Origin: Williamsia muralis
GTDB lineage: Bacteria > Actinomycetota > Actinomycetes > Mycobacteriales > Mycobacteriaceae
Assembly: GCF_002735905.1 (NCBI RefSeq)
Contig: NZ_PEBD01000010.1
Location: 310,001 to 374,000, forward strand
Direction: 5' to 3'
Length of the DNA: 64,000 nt
In this document: positions 8,097 to 17,049 of the stretch, piece by piece
Position numbering within the stretch: position 1 is the stretch's first letter
How the letters are laid out: each line of letters starts with the position of its first letter
Notes under the pieces: model-generated
The model's input: the letters and a program-made list of their open reading frames with translations, nothing else
Told to the model about the DNA's origin: nothing
Database searches by the model: none
Program-made: the position numbers and the translations under genes

Positions 8097-9089
8097 ATGG
8101 CAACGCCGAACACACCACCGGTGGTCGCACTCCTGGGTCGCGAAGGACTCGCCCCGCCCAGCAACCTGGAGCAGATCCGCAGCATCGCGACCGTGCGTGA
8201 ATGCACCACCGCAGATCTGGGTGCGGCGCTCGACGGTGCGGACGTTCTGCTGTTGTGGGACTTCTTCTCCGCGGCCTTACGGGACAACTGGTCGGCCGCA
8301 GATGACCTCCGGTGGGTGCATGTCTGTGCCGCAGGCGTCGACGCCATGCTGTTCGATGACGTGCGCCGGTCGGACGTGACCGTCACCAACGCCCACGGGA
8401 TCTTCGACGGGCCCATCGCCGAGTTCGTCCTCGGCTCGATCCTTGCCGAGGACAAGCAGCTGCATCTGTCGAAAACCCTCCAGCGGGAGAAGCGGTGGAT
8501 CCGCCGCGACACCACCCGGACTGCCGGACGTTCGGTGCTCGTCATCGGGACCGGCGGGATCGGACGCGCCATTGCCCGCCTTCTACGGGCAGCCGGCCTC
8601 CAGGTCAGCGGAGCGGGTCGCACCGAACGTGCGCACGACCCGGACTTCGGTGTGGTGCGGGCCACCGCGGACCTGACTTCCTACGTCGGGGACTTCGACG
8701 TGGTGGTCGCCATCGCTCCGCTCACCGCTCAGACCGCCCGCATGATCGACGCCGCGGTACTGGCCGCGATGAAACCGACCGCGCACCTGGTCAACGTGGG
8801 CAGAGGGGAGTTGGTCGACGAGACGGCGCTCATCGACGCGTTGCGGACGGGATCGGTAGGAGCCGCCTCGCTCGACGTGTTCGAAACCGAGCCGCTGCCC
8901 GCCGAGAACCCGCTGTGGGAGATGGAGAACGTGCACATCTCGGCGCACATGAGCGGGGATGTGGTCGGGTGGGGCGATGAACTGGCCGGTCAATTTCTGC
9001 AGAACCTGGAGCACTACGTCGCCGGCGAACCGCTGATGAACGTGGTCGACAAGCAGGCCGGCTACGTCAGGGCACGCGAAAACTCCTGA
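8097..9089 (+). CDS. D-2-hydroxyacid dehydrogenase, NAD-dependent
   Basis: 330 residues. The NAD-binding loop GTGGIG is at 151-156. The catalytic triad of the family is present: Arg236 in NVGRGE, Glu265 in DVFETEPLP and His284 in ISAHMSG. The enzyme interconverts a 2-oxoacid and a D-2-hydroxyacid in the cytoplasm. It is transcribed away from the aminotransferase operon across a shared 87-bp control region, and the operon holds a predicted D-2-hydroxyacid oxidase. The two could form a 2-oxoacid/D-hydroxyacid couple. The ATG at 8097 is favoured by the TAATCT box 6 nt upstream. The exact substrate is unknown. Confidence 0.88.
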   Translation: MATPNTPPVVALLGREGLAPPSNLEQIRSIATVRECTTADLGAALDGADVLLLWDFFSAALRDNWSAADDLRWVHVCAAGVDAMLFDDVRRSDVTVTNAHGIFDGPIAEFVLGSILAEDKQLHLSKTLQREKRWIRRDTTRTAGRSVLVIGTGGIGRAIARLLRAAGLQVSGAGRTERAHDPDFGVVRATADLTSYVGDFDVVVAIAPLTAQTARMIDAAVLAAMKPTAHLVNVGRGELVDETALIDALRTGSVGAASLDVFETEPLPAENPLWEMENVHISAHMSGDVVGWGDELAGQFLQNLEHYVAGEPLMNVVDKQAGYVRARENS

Positions 9090-9150
9090 CAGAGGTGACA
9101 AGTCAGGCCCCGCTGTCGCTATTCACAGACGGATCTCAGACTCGGCTTCT

Positions 9151-9645
9151 ATGTTCGGACACGTGACTGATTCCACGCCGCGTTCGACAAGGGTCGTGAC
9201 GCTGTTGTGCATCGCCGGCCTGGCGGTTGCAGGCGTGGCCCTGGGTTATTGCGTCCATCTCGGAGCCGAGCGCAGCGATCAGGGCCAGGCGTCGACACAG
9301 ATCAAGTACGTCACCCCGAGCGAACCGCCGAGTCAGGCCGGAGTGCTGTCGGGCGAGACCACAACCGACGAGATTCCCGAGGCCCTCAGCACCGAACGTT
9401 CGAAGGTGGTGCTCTGCACCATCGACAAGATCGGCTCCGACTCCCTCGACGTCCACACCGCCGACGGCCGCAAACAACACTTCATCCTCAGTCCGGACAC
9501 CCACGTGCAGTCCACCGAGGGCAGCTCGCTCAGCGTCCTCGACGTCGGTGACCTGGTCGTCGTCCGAATGGTGAAGGTCGACGGCACGATGATCGCCGAC
9601 CTCATCGTGGACGGCCGGGTCTCCGGTTCCATCCCCGAGAACTGA
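9151..9645 (+). CDS. Membrane-anchored protein with small beta domain (DUF5666-like)
   Basis: 164 residues. A hydrophobic segment at about 18-36 (VVTLLCIAGLAVAGVALGY) is a signal anchor. Residues about 85-160 alternate short strands (KVVLCTIDKIGSDSLDV, LSVLDVGDLVVVRMVKVDG) in a pattern like the DUF5666 OB-type domain, which is usually extracytoplasmic. I do not recognise a specific function. A GTG at 9163 is an alternative start that would put the anchor closer to the N-terminus. It stands alone between the dehydrogenase and the Rv0383c-like gene. Confidence 0.6.
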   Translation: MFGHVTDSTPRSTRVVTLLCIAGLAVAGVALGYCVHLGAERSDQGQASTQIKYVTPSEPPSQAGVLSGETTTDEIPEALSTERSKVVLCTIDKIGSDSLDVHTADGRKQHFILSPDTHVQSTEGSSLSVLDVGDLVVVRMVKVDGTMIADLIVDGRVSGSIPEN

Positions 9646-9719
9646 CGCCCCCGCGGGGCCCGCTGGGCGAGTGCGGGTCTCGGCAACCTCGCCTGCGTAT
9701 CGAATCGGACGCCCCACGG

Positions 9720-9725
9720 TAAGCT
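9720..9725 (+). promoter_or_regulatory. -10 element of a probable leaderless promoter
   Basis: TAAGCT (TANNNT type) ends 5 nt before the GTG at 9731 and 8 nt before the ATG at 9734. There is no Shine-Dalgarno. Confidence 0.4.
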
Positions 9726-9730
9726 GACCG

Positions 9731-10657
9731 GTGATGACTGCCGTCTACTTCCTGATCGCCGCCCTCGCGCTGGCCGGCGCCCTGGCTCTGCTGTGGCTCG
9801 ACCGTAAGCGGACGACCGGGGTTCGCCGCGAACGAGCAGTGTGGGGGGATCAGCACGGGTTCAAATACCGCGACTCCGATCCGGCCCTGAAATCGGAGTT
9901 CGGGCGGGCGGCGATGGATGTGCCCGACCACATCGAGGTTCAGGATCTGGCCTACGGCAGCTACTACGGCGAAGAGACCGTCGTCTTCGACCTTGCCGAG
10001 ACCGCCACCATCGTGGCCATCCGCCGGACCACCGAATCGAACGTGACGATCGATCTGCGGCACGAGAAGACTCTCGCGCCGGCCGAGGACGATGTCGAAC
10101 TGCTCGGCGCGATGGGTAAGAGGGTGATGTTCTCCAGTCACCTCGATGTCGCCCGCCGCGTGTGTGATCGCCGCATGGTCGCCTTGGCCACCAACGCTCC
10201 GGACTACATCCAGATCCTCTGGAACGAGGGCGCGTGGTCGCTCGGGTCGATGCCGATCACCAACGACCCCGAACGTCTCGACGTCGCTCTGGAGACCGTT
10301 CGTCGCTTCACCGACCTGTTGCGGGTGCTGCCGCCCGTCGTCGATCCGCAGAGCACGCCTGACCCGCGGGACCCGTCGAGTCCCACCGGGCGTGCGCGTC
10401 GCGGCCTGGCCGACCCCCGTACCGAGAACATTCGCCGCGAGGATCTGCCACGACCGCAGCGCAATCCGGGGCCGCGGACCGAATCGGGGGCTCACGCCCG
10501 CGAGGCCGGCCCGATCCGTCGCAACGAGGGATCAGGCCCGATGACCCGAAGTGCCGGGCCTGTCACCCGTGGACCTGTTCCGCCCGTACGCACGTCAGGA
10601 CCGATACCGCGCCAGCCCGGTCCGCCGGGGAGCCCCCGACCCGGAGGACCACAGTGA
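9731..10657 (+). CDS. Conserved membrane protein, Rv0383c-like, with Pro/Arg-rich tail
   Basis: 308 residues. An N-terminal transmembrane helix (about 4-24) is followed by a compact domain to about 205, which is the conserved part seen next to pyrE in mycobacteria (Rv0383c). Residues about 210-308 are a low-complexity tail rich in Pro, Arg and Gly, with recurring short units such as GPMTRS, GPVTRG and GPIPRQ; it is likely disordered and basic. The stop overlaps the pyrE GTG by 4 bp (GTGA), so the two are coupled. Function is unknown; a single-pass membrane protein facing the cytoplasm or wall is all that can be said. Confidence 0.75.
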   Translation: MMTAVYFLIAALALAGALALLWLDRKRTTGVRRERAVWGDQHGFKYRDSDPALKSEFGRAAMDVPDHIEVQDLAYGSYYGEETVVFDLAETATIVAIRRTTESNVTIDLRHEKTLAPAEDDVELLGAMGKRVMFSSHLDVARRVCDRRMVALATNAPDYIQILWNEGAWSLGSMPITNDPERLDVALETVRRFTDLLRVLPPVVDPQSTPDPRDPSSPTGRARRGLADPRTENIRREDLPRPQRNPGPRTESGAHAREAGPIRRNEGSGPMTRSAGPVTRGPVPPVRTSGPIPRQPGPPGSPRPGGPQ

Positions 10658-11223
10658 CCGTGACCGATCGTGATGGCGCCGACGCGACGCCGGTGGCGCG
10701 TGAGCGGTTGGCCGAACTCGTCAAGGAAATCGCCGTGGTCCACGGCAAGGTCACGTTGTCGTCGGGTGCCGAGGCCGACTACTACGTCGACCTCCGGCGA
10801 GCGACCTTGCACCACGAGGCCTCTGCGCTGATCGGGATGCTGTTGCGGGAACTGACCGCCGACTGGGACTTCGAAGCGGCCGGCGGACTCACCCTCGGCG
10901 CCGACCCGGTGGCGACCGCGATCATGCACGCTCCCGGCCGGCCGATCAACTCATTTGTGGTGCGCAAAGCCGCGAAAGCCCATGGGATGCAACGGCAGAT
11001 CGAAGGGCCCGACATCGTGGGCAAGCGCGTCCTCGTGGTCGAGGACACCACCACCACCGGCAATTCACCGCTCACCGCGGTGCGTGCCCTACGCGACGCC
11101 GGCGCCACCGTTGTCGGGGTGGCGACAGTGGTGGACCGCGCCACGGGAGCCGACGCCATCATCGCGGCCGAAGGTGTGGAATACCGGTCGCTGCTCGGGT
11201 TGAGCGACATCGGCCTGGCCTGA
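10654..11223 (+). CDS. pyrE: Orotate phosphoribosyltransferase
   Basis: 189 residues. It joins orotate and PRPP to make orotidine 5'-phosphate in pyrimidine synthesis. The PRPP-binding motif VLVVEDTTTTGNS (about 126-138) is intact, and SSGAEADYYVDLR near the N-terminus is typical of the family. The GTG start at 10654 overlaps the previous stop, and the next gene starts directly after the stop, so three genes form a tight operon. The same pyrE-spoU neighbourhood exists in M. tuberculosis (Rv0382c-Rv0380c). Confidence 0.95.
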   Translation: MTVTDRDGADATPVARERLAELVKEIAVVHGKVTLSSGAEADYYVDLRRATLHHEASALIGMLLRELTADWDFEAAGGLTLGADPVATAIMHAPGRPINSFVVRKAAKAHGMQRQIEGPDIVGKRVLVVEDTTTTGNSPLTAVRALRDAGATVVGVATVVDRATGADAIIAAEGVEYRSLLGLSDIGLA

Positions 11224-11898
11224 GTGAGCCTGGACGAGTCCACCGCCGAGCCTGGGCCCACCGAGTGGGGCGAGCCGGTGGTCGGCAAGGGCCCGTGGTC
11301 CGAGGAATACGGCACCGAGCCGCCGACCGATCCACGATACGACCCGACGCTTCTGGCCGACGGTGACCGGCGCAATGTTGTTGATGCGTACCGGTATTGG
11401 ACGCGCGAGGCCATCATTGCCGACCTCGACGCGCGCCGCCACCCCTTCCACGTGGCCATCGAGAACTTCGGGCACGACGGCAACATCGGCACCGTGGTGC
11501 GGACTGCCAACGCATTCACAGCGGCCGCGGTCCACATCGTCGGACGCAAACGCTGGAACCGGCGCGGCGCCATGGTCACTGACCGCTATCAGCATGTGCT
11601 GCATCATGATTCGGTGAGTGCCCTGATGGAATGGGCTCGCTCGCGGTCGCTGGCCGTGGTGGCCGTGGACAACACCCCGGGGTCGGTGCCACTCGAGACC
11701 GCGGACCTCCCGCGAGAATGTGTGCTGCTGTTCGGTCAAGAGGGACCCGGAGTGAGCGCCGACGCCCAGGCCCACGCCGACCTCACCGTCTCCATCGCCC
11801 AATTCGGTTCCACCCGTTCGATCAACGCCGGTGTCGCTGCCGGTATCGCCATGCATGCCTGGATCAGGCAACATGCCGACCTGGGTCAGGCCTGGTAG
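11224..11898 (+). CDS. SpoU/TrmH-family RNA 2'-O-methyltransferase
   Basis: 224 residues. SPOUT-class, SAM-dependent methyltransferase acting on tRNA or rRNA ribose. The three family motifs are seen: NIGTVVRTANAF (about 90-101, asparagine and arginine), LLFGQEGPGVS (about 170) and FGSTRSINAGVAAGIAMH (about 196-213). The preceding ~60 residues are an extension with no clear motif. The GTG at 11224 follows the pyrE stop with no gap. It corresponds to Rv0380c by position. Which RNA base is modified cannot be told. Confidence 0.92.
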   Translation: MSLDESTAEPGPTEWGEPVVGKGPWSEEYGTEPPTDPRYDPTLLADGDRRNVVDAYRYWTREAIIADLDARRHPFHVAIENFGHDGNIGTVVRTANAFTAAAVHIVGRKRWNRRGAMVTDRYQHVLHHDSVSALMEWARSRSLAVVAVDNTPGSVPLETADLPRECVLLFGQEGPGVSADAQAHADLTVSIAQFGSTRSINAGVAAGIAMHAWIRQHADLGQAW

Positions 11899-11918
11899 TC
11901 GGCTTCAACAAATCTGCC

Positions 11919-11973
11919 GGCTTTGTGTTCAGACGCCGGTGTTGCAGTGCCTGCGTTCTGCCGAAAACCCTGC
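11919..11973 (+). repeat. Left arm of 55-bp imperfect inverted repeat
   Basis: This segment matches the reverse complement of 12631-12685 without gaps at about 41 of 55 positions. It begins with GGCTTTGTGT and ends with AACCCTGC in both arms. The two arms bracket the AbiEi/DUF559 remnant, about 10 bp outside each end of its recognisable reading frame. Confidence 0.75.
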
Positions 11974-11984
11974 GTACGTGGTGA

Positions 11985-12620
11985 ACAGGTCGAGTTCTCC
12001 ACAGTGAAGCAGCCATCCCCAGCAACAGCTCGCGGGCAGGTGATGGGCTCAGCATCGACGAGGACATCGTGGAGGTGGGTTCGTTCCGGGTCACGTCGAT
12101 GGCTCGAACGGTCGCGGACGTGGCGTGCGCTTCCGACTTTGCCGGTGCGCTGACCGTGGTGGATTGCGGACTCCGTCGCGGGGTACCGCGAGCCCAGCTG
12201 GAAGGTCTGGCGGCTCGTCTCGTCGGGAGCAGAGGCATCGCCAACTTCCGTAACGCGCTCGGCCATGCCGACGAGAAAGCCGAGACCGCCGGAGAGTCCT
12301 TGAGCCGGGCGCGAATGATCGAGATGGGTGACATCCCACTACCGCGGCTCCAGCACGAGTTCTTCTCGCCGGCGGGGAGTTTTTTGGCGCGTAGCGACTT
12401 CGACTGGGACGGGAAAGTCATCGGCGAGTTCGACGGAAGAGGCAAGTACACAGCTGACGGCCAGGAAGCCGACGCGTCCTGGCATGCCGAACGCGAACGC
12501 CACAATCGGTTGCTCCGTCATGGCTTTGTCGTCGTTCGCTGGGACTGGAAGATCCTTCAGGACCGGAGACGGTTCCGGGCCCTACTTCGCGACGGCCTTC
12601 GAACAGGCGGGATCATCTGA
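11985..12620 (+). pseudogene. 5'-truncated AbiEi/DUF559-family gene
   Basis: The frame is open from 11985 to 12620 but has no start until a GTG at 12069. Codons upstream of that GTG still encode family-like sequence (RVLHSEAAIPSN, then SIDEDIVEVGSFRVTSMART). So the N-terminal third, which in this family holds a winged-helix AbiEi domain, is missing. The C-terminal part is a DUF559/Vsr-like nuclease-fold domain with DFDWDGKVIGEFDGRGKY near residues 110-127. Full actinobacterial members are about 280-320 residues. If translated from 12069 it would give 183 residues. The stretch lies between two inverted repeats. I call it a remnant; a shortened functional protein is possible. Confidence 0.65.
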
Positions 12621-12630
12621 TCCAGCACAG

Positions 12631-12685
12631 GCAGGGTTTGCCACCACACGCAGGCGCTACAACGCCTGCAACGGGACACAAAGCC
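12631..12685 (+). repeat. Right arm of 55-bp imperfect inverted repeat
   Basis: Partner of 11919-11973 in opposite orientation, starting 10 bp after the stop of the DUF559 remnant. It holds its own hairpin, GCAGGCG at 12650-12656 with CGCCTGC at 12663-12669, so it may also act as a terminator for the remnant. Confidence 0.75.
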
Positions 12686-12716
12686 TGCGTTTGGGTGTCC
12701 AAGCGGCGGGGCGGGG

Positions 12717-13436
12717 TCAGCTCGGGGTATCGGAAGGGGCGGTGGTGGGATCTGCCACAGCATCGCCTGAGTTCTGAGAATCGCGGCCGCGCCAGCGCTT
12801 GTACAGCTCGGTGATGATCGGGAGGACCGAGACGAACACGATGATCAGGAAGATGATGTCGATGTTCTTCTGGATGAACTCGATCTGGCCGAGGAAGTAG
12901 CCGAGCAGGGTGACGCCCGCACCCCAGGCGATGGCTCCGACGATGTTGTAGGCGAGGAACGTCGAGTACTTCATCCGGGCTGCACCCGCTACGAGTGGCG
13001 CATAGGTACGGACGATGGGAACGAATCGCGCCAGGAAGATGGTGATGGGGCCGTGCTTCTCGAAGAACTCGTGCGCCTCATCGATGTACTTCTTCTTCAA
13101 CACCCGCGCATCGGGCTTGAACAGCGAATATCCGAACCGGTTGCCGAGGAAATAGCCGACCTGATCGCCGAGGAAAGCGGCAATGGGGATGGTGAGCAGC
13201 AACACCCACAGCGGCGCGAACGGCTCGATCTCGCTCGACTTGGCGGCCACGATCAATCCGGCCGTGAACAGCAGGGAGTCACCGGGCAGCAGCGGGAACA
13301 ACAGACCCGACTCGATGAACACGATGAGCAGCAGCCCACCGAGCATCCAGGTCCCGAAGGAATTGAGGAGATTGATCGGGTCCAAGAACCCAGGCATCAA
13401 CGCCACGTCGGTCGTTTGGGCAAGGACAGTCTCCAT
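12717..13436 (-). CDS. DedA-family membrane protein
   Basis: 239 residues with about five hydrophobic segments. Family marks are FIESGLLFPLLPGDSLLF (E and the PGD loop), FLGDQVGYFLGNRFG and FLARFVPIVRTYAPLVAGAARM. DedA proteins help move undecaprenyl phosphate or other lipid carriers across the membrane. The position next to fba equals Rv0364. I place the start at the ATG at 13436; an ATG at 13397 is also possible, and an upstream in-frame extension to 13535 has no family features. It is divergent from fba across 140 bp. Confidence 0.88.
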   Translation of the reverse strand: METVLAQTTDVALMPGFLDPINLLNSFGTWMLGGLLLIVFIESGLLFPLLPGDSLLFTAGLIVAAKSSEIEPFAPLWVLLLTIPIAAFLGDQVGYFLGNRFGYSLFKPDARVLKKKYIDEAHEFFEKHGPITIFLARFVPIVRTYAPLVAGAARMKYSTFLAYNIVGAIAWGAGVTLLGYFLGQIEFIQKNIDIIFLIIVFVSVLPIITELYKRWRGRDSQNSGDAVADPTTAPSDTPS

Positions 13437-13576
13437 CACGGGACCCAAGGGTACCGGTTGTTGCTGCCGGGTCCCGCCAGGCGGCGATGTGCCGTACGGC
13501 GGGAGGGTGCTCACCGGCGCAGACGGTCCTTGCAATACTGGTCAGCGAAGATCACCGAACCTCGGCTGGAGGCCAC

Positions 13577-14614
13577 ATGCCCATCGCAACGCCCGAACAA
13601 TACGCACAGATGCTCAACGCGGCGAAAGAGGGCGGTTTCGCCTTCCCCGCGATCAACTGCACCTCGTCGGAGACCATCAACGCAGCCCTCAAAGGATTCG
13701 CGGAGGCGGGCAGCGACGGCATCATCCAGTTCTCCACCGGTGGCGCCGAGTTCGGTTCGGGTCTCGGTGTGAAGGACATGGTGACCGGTGCAGTGGCGCT
13801 GGCTGAGTTCGCGCACGTGGTGGCCGCCAAGTACGGCATCACCGTGGCCCTGCACACCGACCACTGCCCCAAGGACAAGCTGGACACCTACGTGCGTCCG
13901 CTGCTCGCCATCTCGCAGGAGCGTGTCGACGCAGGCCAGAACCCGCTGTTCCAGTCGCACATGTGGGACGGCAGTGCGGTGCCGCTGGACGAGAACCTGG
14001 AGATCGCCAAGGACCTGCTGGCCAAGGCCGCGTCCGCGAAGATCATCCTCGAGGTCGAGATCGGTGTTGTCGGCGGCGAGGAAGACGGCGTGGAGAACGA
14101 GATCAACGACAAGCTCTTCACCACCGCCGAAGACTTCGAGGCCACCATCGAGGCACTCGGTGCGGGCGACTCCGGCAGCCGCTACCTCTTGGCCGCGACC
14201 TTCGGCAACGTGCACGGCGTCTACAAGCCGGGCAACGTCAAGCTGCGTCCCGAGGTGCTCAAGACCGGCCAGGAAGTGGCCGTCAAGAAGCTGGGTCTGG
14301 CCGACGGATCCAAGCCGTTCGACTTCGTCTTCCACGGCGGCTCGGGCTCGCTCAAGAGCGAGATCGAGGAAGCCCTGAGCTACGGCGTCATCAAGATGAA
14401 CGTCGACACCGACACCCAGTACGCCTTCACCCGTCCGATCGTCGGCCACATGTTCTCGAACTACGACGGCGTCCTCAAGGTCGACGGCGACGTGGGCAAC
14501 AAGAAGGTCTACGACCCGCGTAGCTACATGAAGAAGGCAGAGACGTCGATGAGCGAGCGTGTGGTGGAGGCCTGCACCGACCTCAAGTCGGTCGGCAAGT
14601 CCATCAGCGCCTGA
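13577..14614 (+). CDS. fba: Fructose-bisphosphate aldolase, class II
   Basis: 345 residues; cleaves fructose 1,6-bisphosphate to the two triose phosphates in glycolysis. Zinc and active-site segments are visible: LHTDHCPKDK (about 96-105), EVEIGVVGGEEDG (about 158-170), the histidines in NVHGVYKPG and FHGGSGS, and NVDTDTQYAF. The length is that of the class IIa enzymes of mycobacteria (Rv0363c). The ATG at 13577 has GGAGG 6 nt upstream; the frame extends upstream but without homology. It is monocistronic by layout. Confidence 0.97.
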   Translation: MPIATPEQYAQMLNAAKEGGFAFPAINCTSSETINAALKGFAEAGSDGIIQFSTGGAEFGSGLGVKDMVTGAVALAEFAHVVAAKYGITVALHTDHCPKDKLDTYVRPLLAISQERVDAGQNPLFQSHMWDGSAVPLDENLEIAKDLLAKAASAKIILEVEIGVVGGEEDGVENEINDKLFTTAEDFEATIEALGAGDSGSRYLLAATFGNVHGVYKPGNVKLRPEVLKTGQEVAVKKLGLADGSKPFDFVFHGGSGSLKSEIEEALSYGVIKMNVDTDTQYAFTRPIVGHMFSNYDGVLKVDGDVGNKKVYDPRSYMKKAETSMSERVVEACTDLKSVGKSISA

Positions 14615-14651
14615 GGGCCGAGATGAAGACCGGGTAAGCGGTTCCGGTGGG

Positions 14652-15056
14652 TCAGAGCGCGATACCCACCAGCACCGCCAGTCCGAGCAATATCAACGCA
14701 GCGGCGGCACACAAGACCGAGGTATCCACCCGGCGGTGCGGTCGCTGCGTTGTTGTCATCCGGGCCGGGGCAACGATCACTGGCCTCGGAGCGGCTTGTT
14801 GTTGCTCGACCGGCATCTGAGGACGGTCCTGGAAAGGAGCGGCCGCCGGCGCCCGGACGCCGTATGGCGCCGACGGCTGCCATGGGCGGCCAGGCGGCTG
14901 CGGTGGTCGGGCCGCGGTGTCGCTCGGTCGAGGCGGCGCCTCGAACCCGCTACGTCGAACGGGGCCCGGGGGTCGCTGCGAACGCAATGGGATGGTCGCC
15001 GCGTCGATCACACGGTGATGGGGAGGTGGTGATGGCCGGTCCTGCGGTGAGGGCAC
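14652..15056 (-). CDS. Proline-rich tail-anchored membrane protein
   Basis: 134 residues. Residues 1-105 are rich in Pro, Arg and Ala and likely disordered. A single hydrophobic stretch (about 114-133, SVLCAAAALILLGLAVLVGI) at the very C-terminus makes it a tail-anchored protein with a cytoplasmic N-terminus. GTG start at 15056. It lies 52 bp downstream of the acidic Rv0361-like gene on the same strand and is convergent with fba. No family recognised. Confidence 0.55.
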   Translation of the reverse strand: MPSPQDRPSPPPHHRVIDAATIPLRSQRPPGPVRRSGFEAPPRPSDTAARPPQPPGRPWQPSAPYGVRAPAAAPFQDRPQMPVEQQQAAPRPVIVAPARMTTTQRPHRRVDTSVLCAAAALILLGLAVLVGIAL

Positions 15057-15108
15057 CGTCCAAGCCTAACGCCCGAACGACCGAGAAGGCCCCGTTGTCA
15101 CAGTCCGA

Positions 15109-16890
15109 TCAGGCTTTGCAGACCTTCCACTCCCCGTCGATCTTGCTCAGTGTCAGTGCCACGTCGAGCTTCTCGTCAGGAGTGAGTGTCTTGTAGGCGA
15201 TCACCTCTACGACGGCTCCGTTGCCATCGTTGACGATCTTCGACGCCTTGACACCGTCGACGCCGACCAGTTCGTTGTTCTCCTCTTGAATTCGGTGATC
15301 CTCGGCGAACTCCTGGTCGGACATGCTCGTAAAGCGTTGCTGCGCTTCGCCACACGTGATCTGTCGGAGAGTGAAAATGTCACCGTCACGTAGAGCGGTG
15401 GTGTATTCGAGTGCCCGCGCGGCCGCGACGTCTGCAGGGACCTCGCTCGTGTCGTCTCCGGAGGCGACAACGGCGATGACCGCCGCGACCACCGCTGCGA
15501 TCAGGACTAGTGCGGCGAGAGCGAACCACAGACCTTTCCGCGACTTCTTGGGTCCGCCGCCGGTTCGATTCTGCTGGGCGCCACCTGCAGGCGGGATGTA
15601 CTGCGGCGCCGCCGGTTCCGCTTTCCAATCGGGCACCTGCGCGGACGGCGACCCCGTGCTCGACGGCGACCCTGTGCTCGCATTGGTCGACGACGACGAC
15701 GACGCCGCCTTCGTGGTGCTGATCCGCTCCGTCGGTTGGTCGGTGACGTCGGCAGGGGTCGCAGCGGCCGCCATCACCTCCGTCTCGTTCTCGTCGGCGG
15801 GTGATCCGACGGGCTCGTCCTTCGACGTCGAGGCGGCTTGGGATGCCGAGGATTTCGACGTGGAAACGGCCGGGACCGCGGCAAATTGGGCGGTCACGGC
15901 CTCGCTGGGCGCCGGGGCGGGATCGCCGCCGGGCTGTTCCCCACCAGTGTCCTGACGCGACGCCTTCTCGCCCGCCGCGGCCTTCTCGTCCGGCACGATC
16001 TCGTCGGTTGCGCCGGTCGTCTCTGCTGGCACCGTCTGCTCGTCTGCGACGGTTTGCTCGTCTGCCGGCACGGCCTCGGCGTCGGCTTCGGCTTCGGCAC
16101 GATCAGACGTCATCTGTACAGGCGCCTCGGGAGCATCCTGCGCCGCCGGTTCAACGGAAGGTTCGACCGTCTGACTGTCGGCTGTCTGATCGGCAACCGG
16201 CTCATCGGCAACGGGCTCATCGGTGTGCGGATCGACCACCTGTGCGCTGTTGTCCTTCGCATCGGCAGGCCGCTCGTCGTCCCCGGACGTATCGGCGGGC
16301 TCGTCCGACGCGGCGGCCTCATCCGACACGGTGGTCGGGTCTCCAGCGGTGGGCTGGTCCTCCGCCGGGGCCGGGACGTCGACGTCATCCTCGGCCTCTG
16401 CCGATTCGACGGCCGGGTCGGAGCTCTCCTCGCCCTCGGTAGCCGGAGCTTCGTTGACCACGGCGTCGACCACCGGATCCTGGTTTGCTGTTTCGGCGGT
16501 GTCGGGGATGGCGGAGGAATCTGCATCTGTGGCGTCGGCACGGTCGTCAGCCGCGATATCAGCCTCCGGCTCGGCAGGGGATTCGGCGGGGGATGTCGGG
16601 CGCTCGGCGGGAGTGACACCGGTGTCCGATGTCGACTCCGTGGTTGCGCCCGTCGGTTCGGTCACCAGACTGTCGGCCGAATCGTCGACGGCCCCCTGTG
16701 GCGATTCGCCATCGGACCTTCGCTGCGGCAACAGACCCCCCTGTTTTTCCTGCCCTGCGGGAGATGTTGTGGATGCACCGGGGCGTCGTACTGCTTCGGC
16801 CCCGCTACCCGATCTTCCTTCGCGGAGCTTACGAACTGCCGAAAAGGCCCTCCGTACAACAGAATTGCCTTCATCGTCAGGATGTGACAT
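15109..16890 (-). CDS. Rv0361-like membrane protein with long acidic disordered N-terminus
   Basis: 593 residues. Residues about 1-450 are low complexity and strongly acidic (Asp, Glu, Ala, Thr, Pro, with short repeats such as PVADEPVAD and ADEQTVADEQTV). After a basic patch (KKSRKG) comes one transmembrane helix (about 475-497) and then a ~95-residue extracytoplasmic domain ending GEWKVCKA, with two cysteines that could pair. The folded part matches Rv0361 by position and shape; such domains look NTF2/DUF4878-like. I start at the ATG at 16890. The frame stays open to 17865 but that part overlaps the DUF3151 and FUSC genes and has no matching composition. A smaller paralogue is at 45847. Function unknown. 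Confidence 0.7.
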   Translation of the reverse strand: MSHPDDEGNSVVRRAFSAVRKLREGRSGSGAEAVRRPGASTTSPAGQEKQGGLLPQRRSDGESPQGAVDDSADSLVTEPTGATTESTSDTGVTPAERPTSPAESPAEPEADIAADDRADATDADSSAIPDTAETANQDPVVDAVVNEAPATEGEESSDPAVESAEAEDDVDVPAPAEDQPTAGDPTTVSDEAAASDEPADTSGDDERPADAKDNSAQVVDPHTDEPVADEPVADQTADSQTVEPSVEPAAQDAPEAPVQMTSDRAEAEADAEAVPADEQTVADEQTVPAETTGATDEIVPDEKAAAGEKASRQDTGGEQPGGDPAPAPSEAVTAQFAAVPAVSTSKSSASQAASTSKDEPVGSPADENETEVMAAAATPADVTDQPTERISTTKAASSSSSTNASTGSPSSTGSPSAQVPDWKAEPAAPQYIPPAGGAQQNRTGGGPKKSRKGLWFALAALVLIAAVVAAVIAVVASGDDTSEVPADVAAARALEYTTALRDGDIFTLRQITCGEAQQRFTSMSDQEFAEDHRIQEENNELVGVDGVKASKIVNDGNGAVVEVIAYKTLTPDEKLDVALTLSKIDGEWKVCKA

Positions 16891-17049
16891 CCACCCAGCC
16901 CTGTTCCTCGACCGACACTGTTCACAGTGCACGGGAACCCGGCCGACCTTCGGACAGTCACCCCCGCGCAGCGTCGCGCCCACCCTATCGAATGAACTGG
17001 CGGCCGGAGGGGTCGCCCGCACCCGATCGAGAGCTGCGACAATGGTCTG

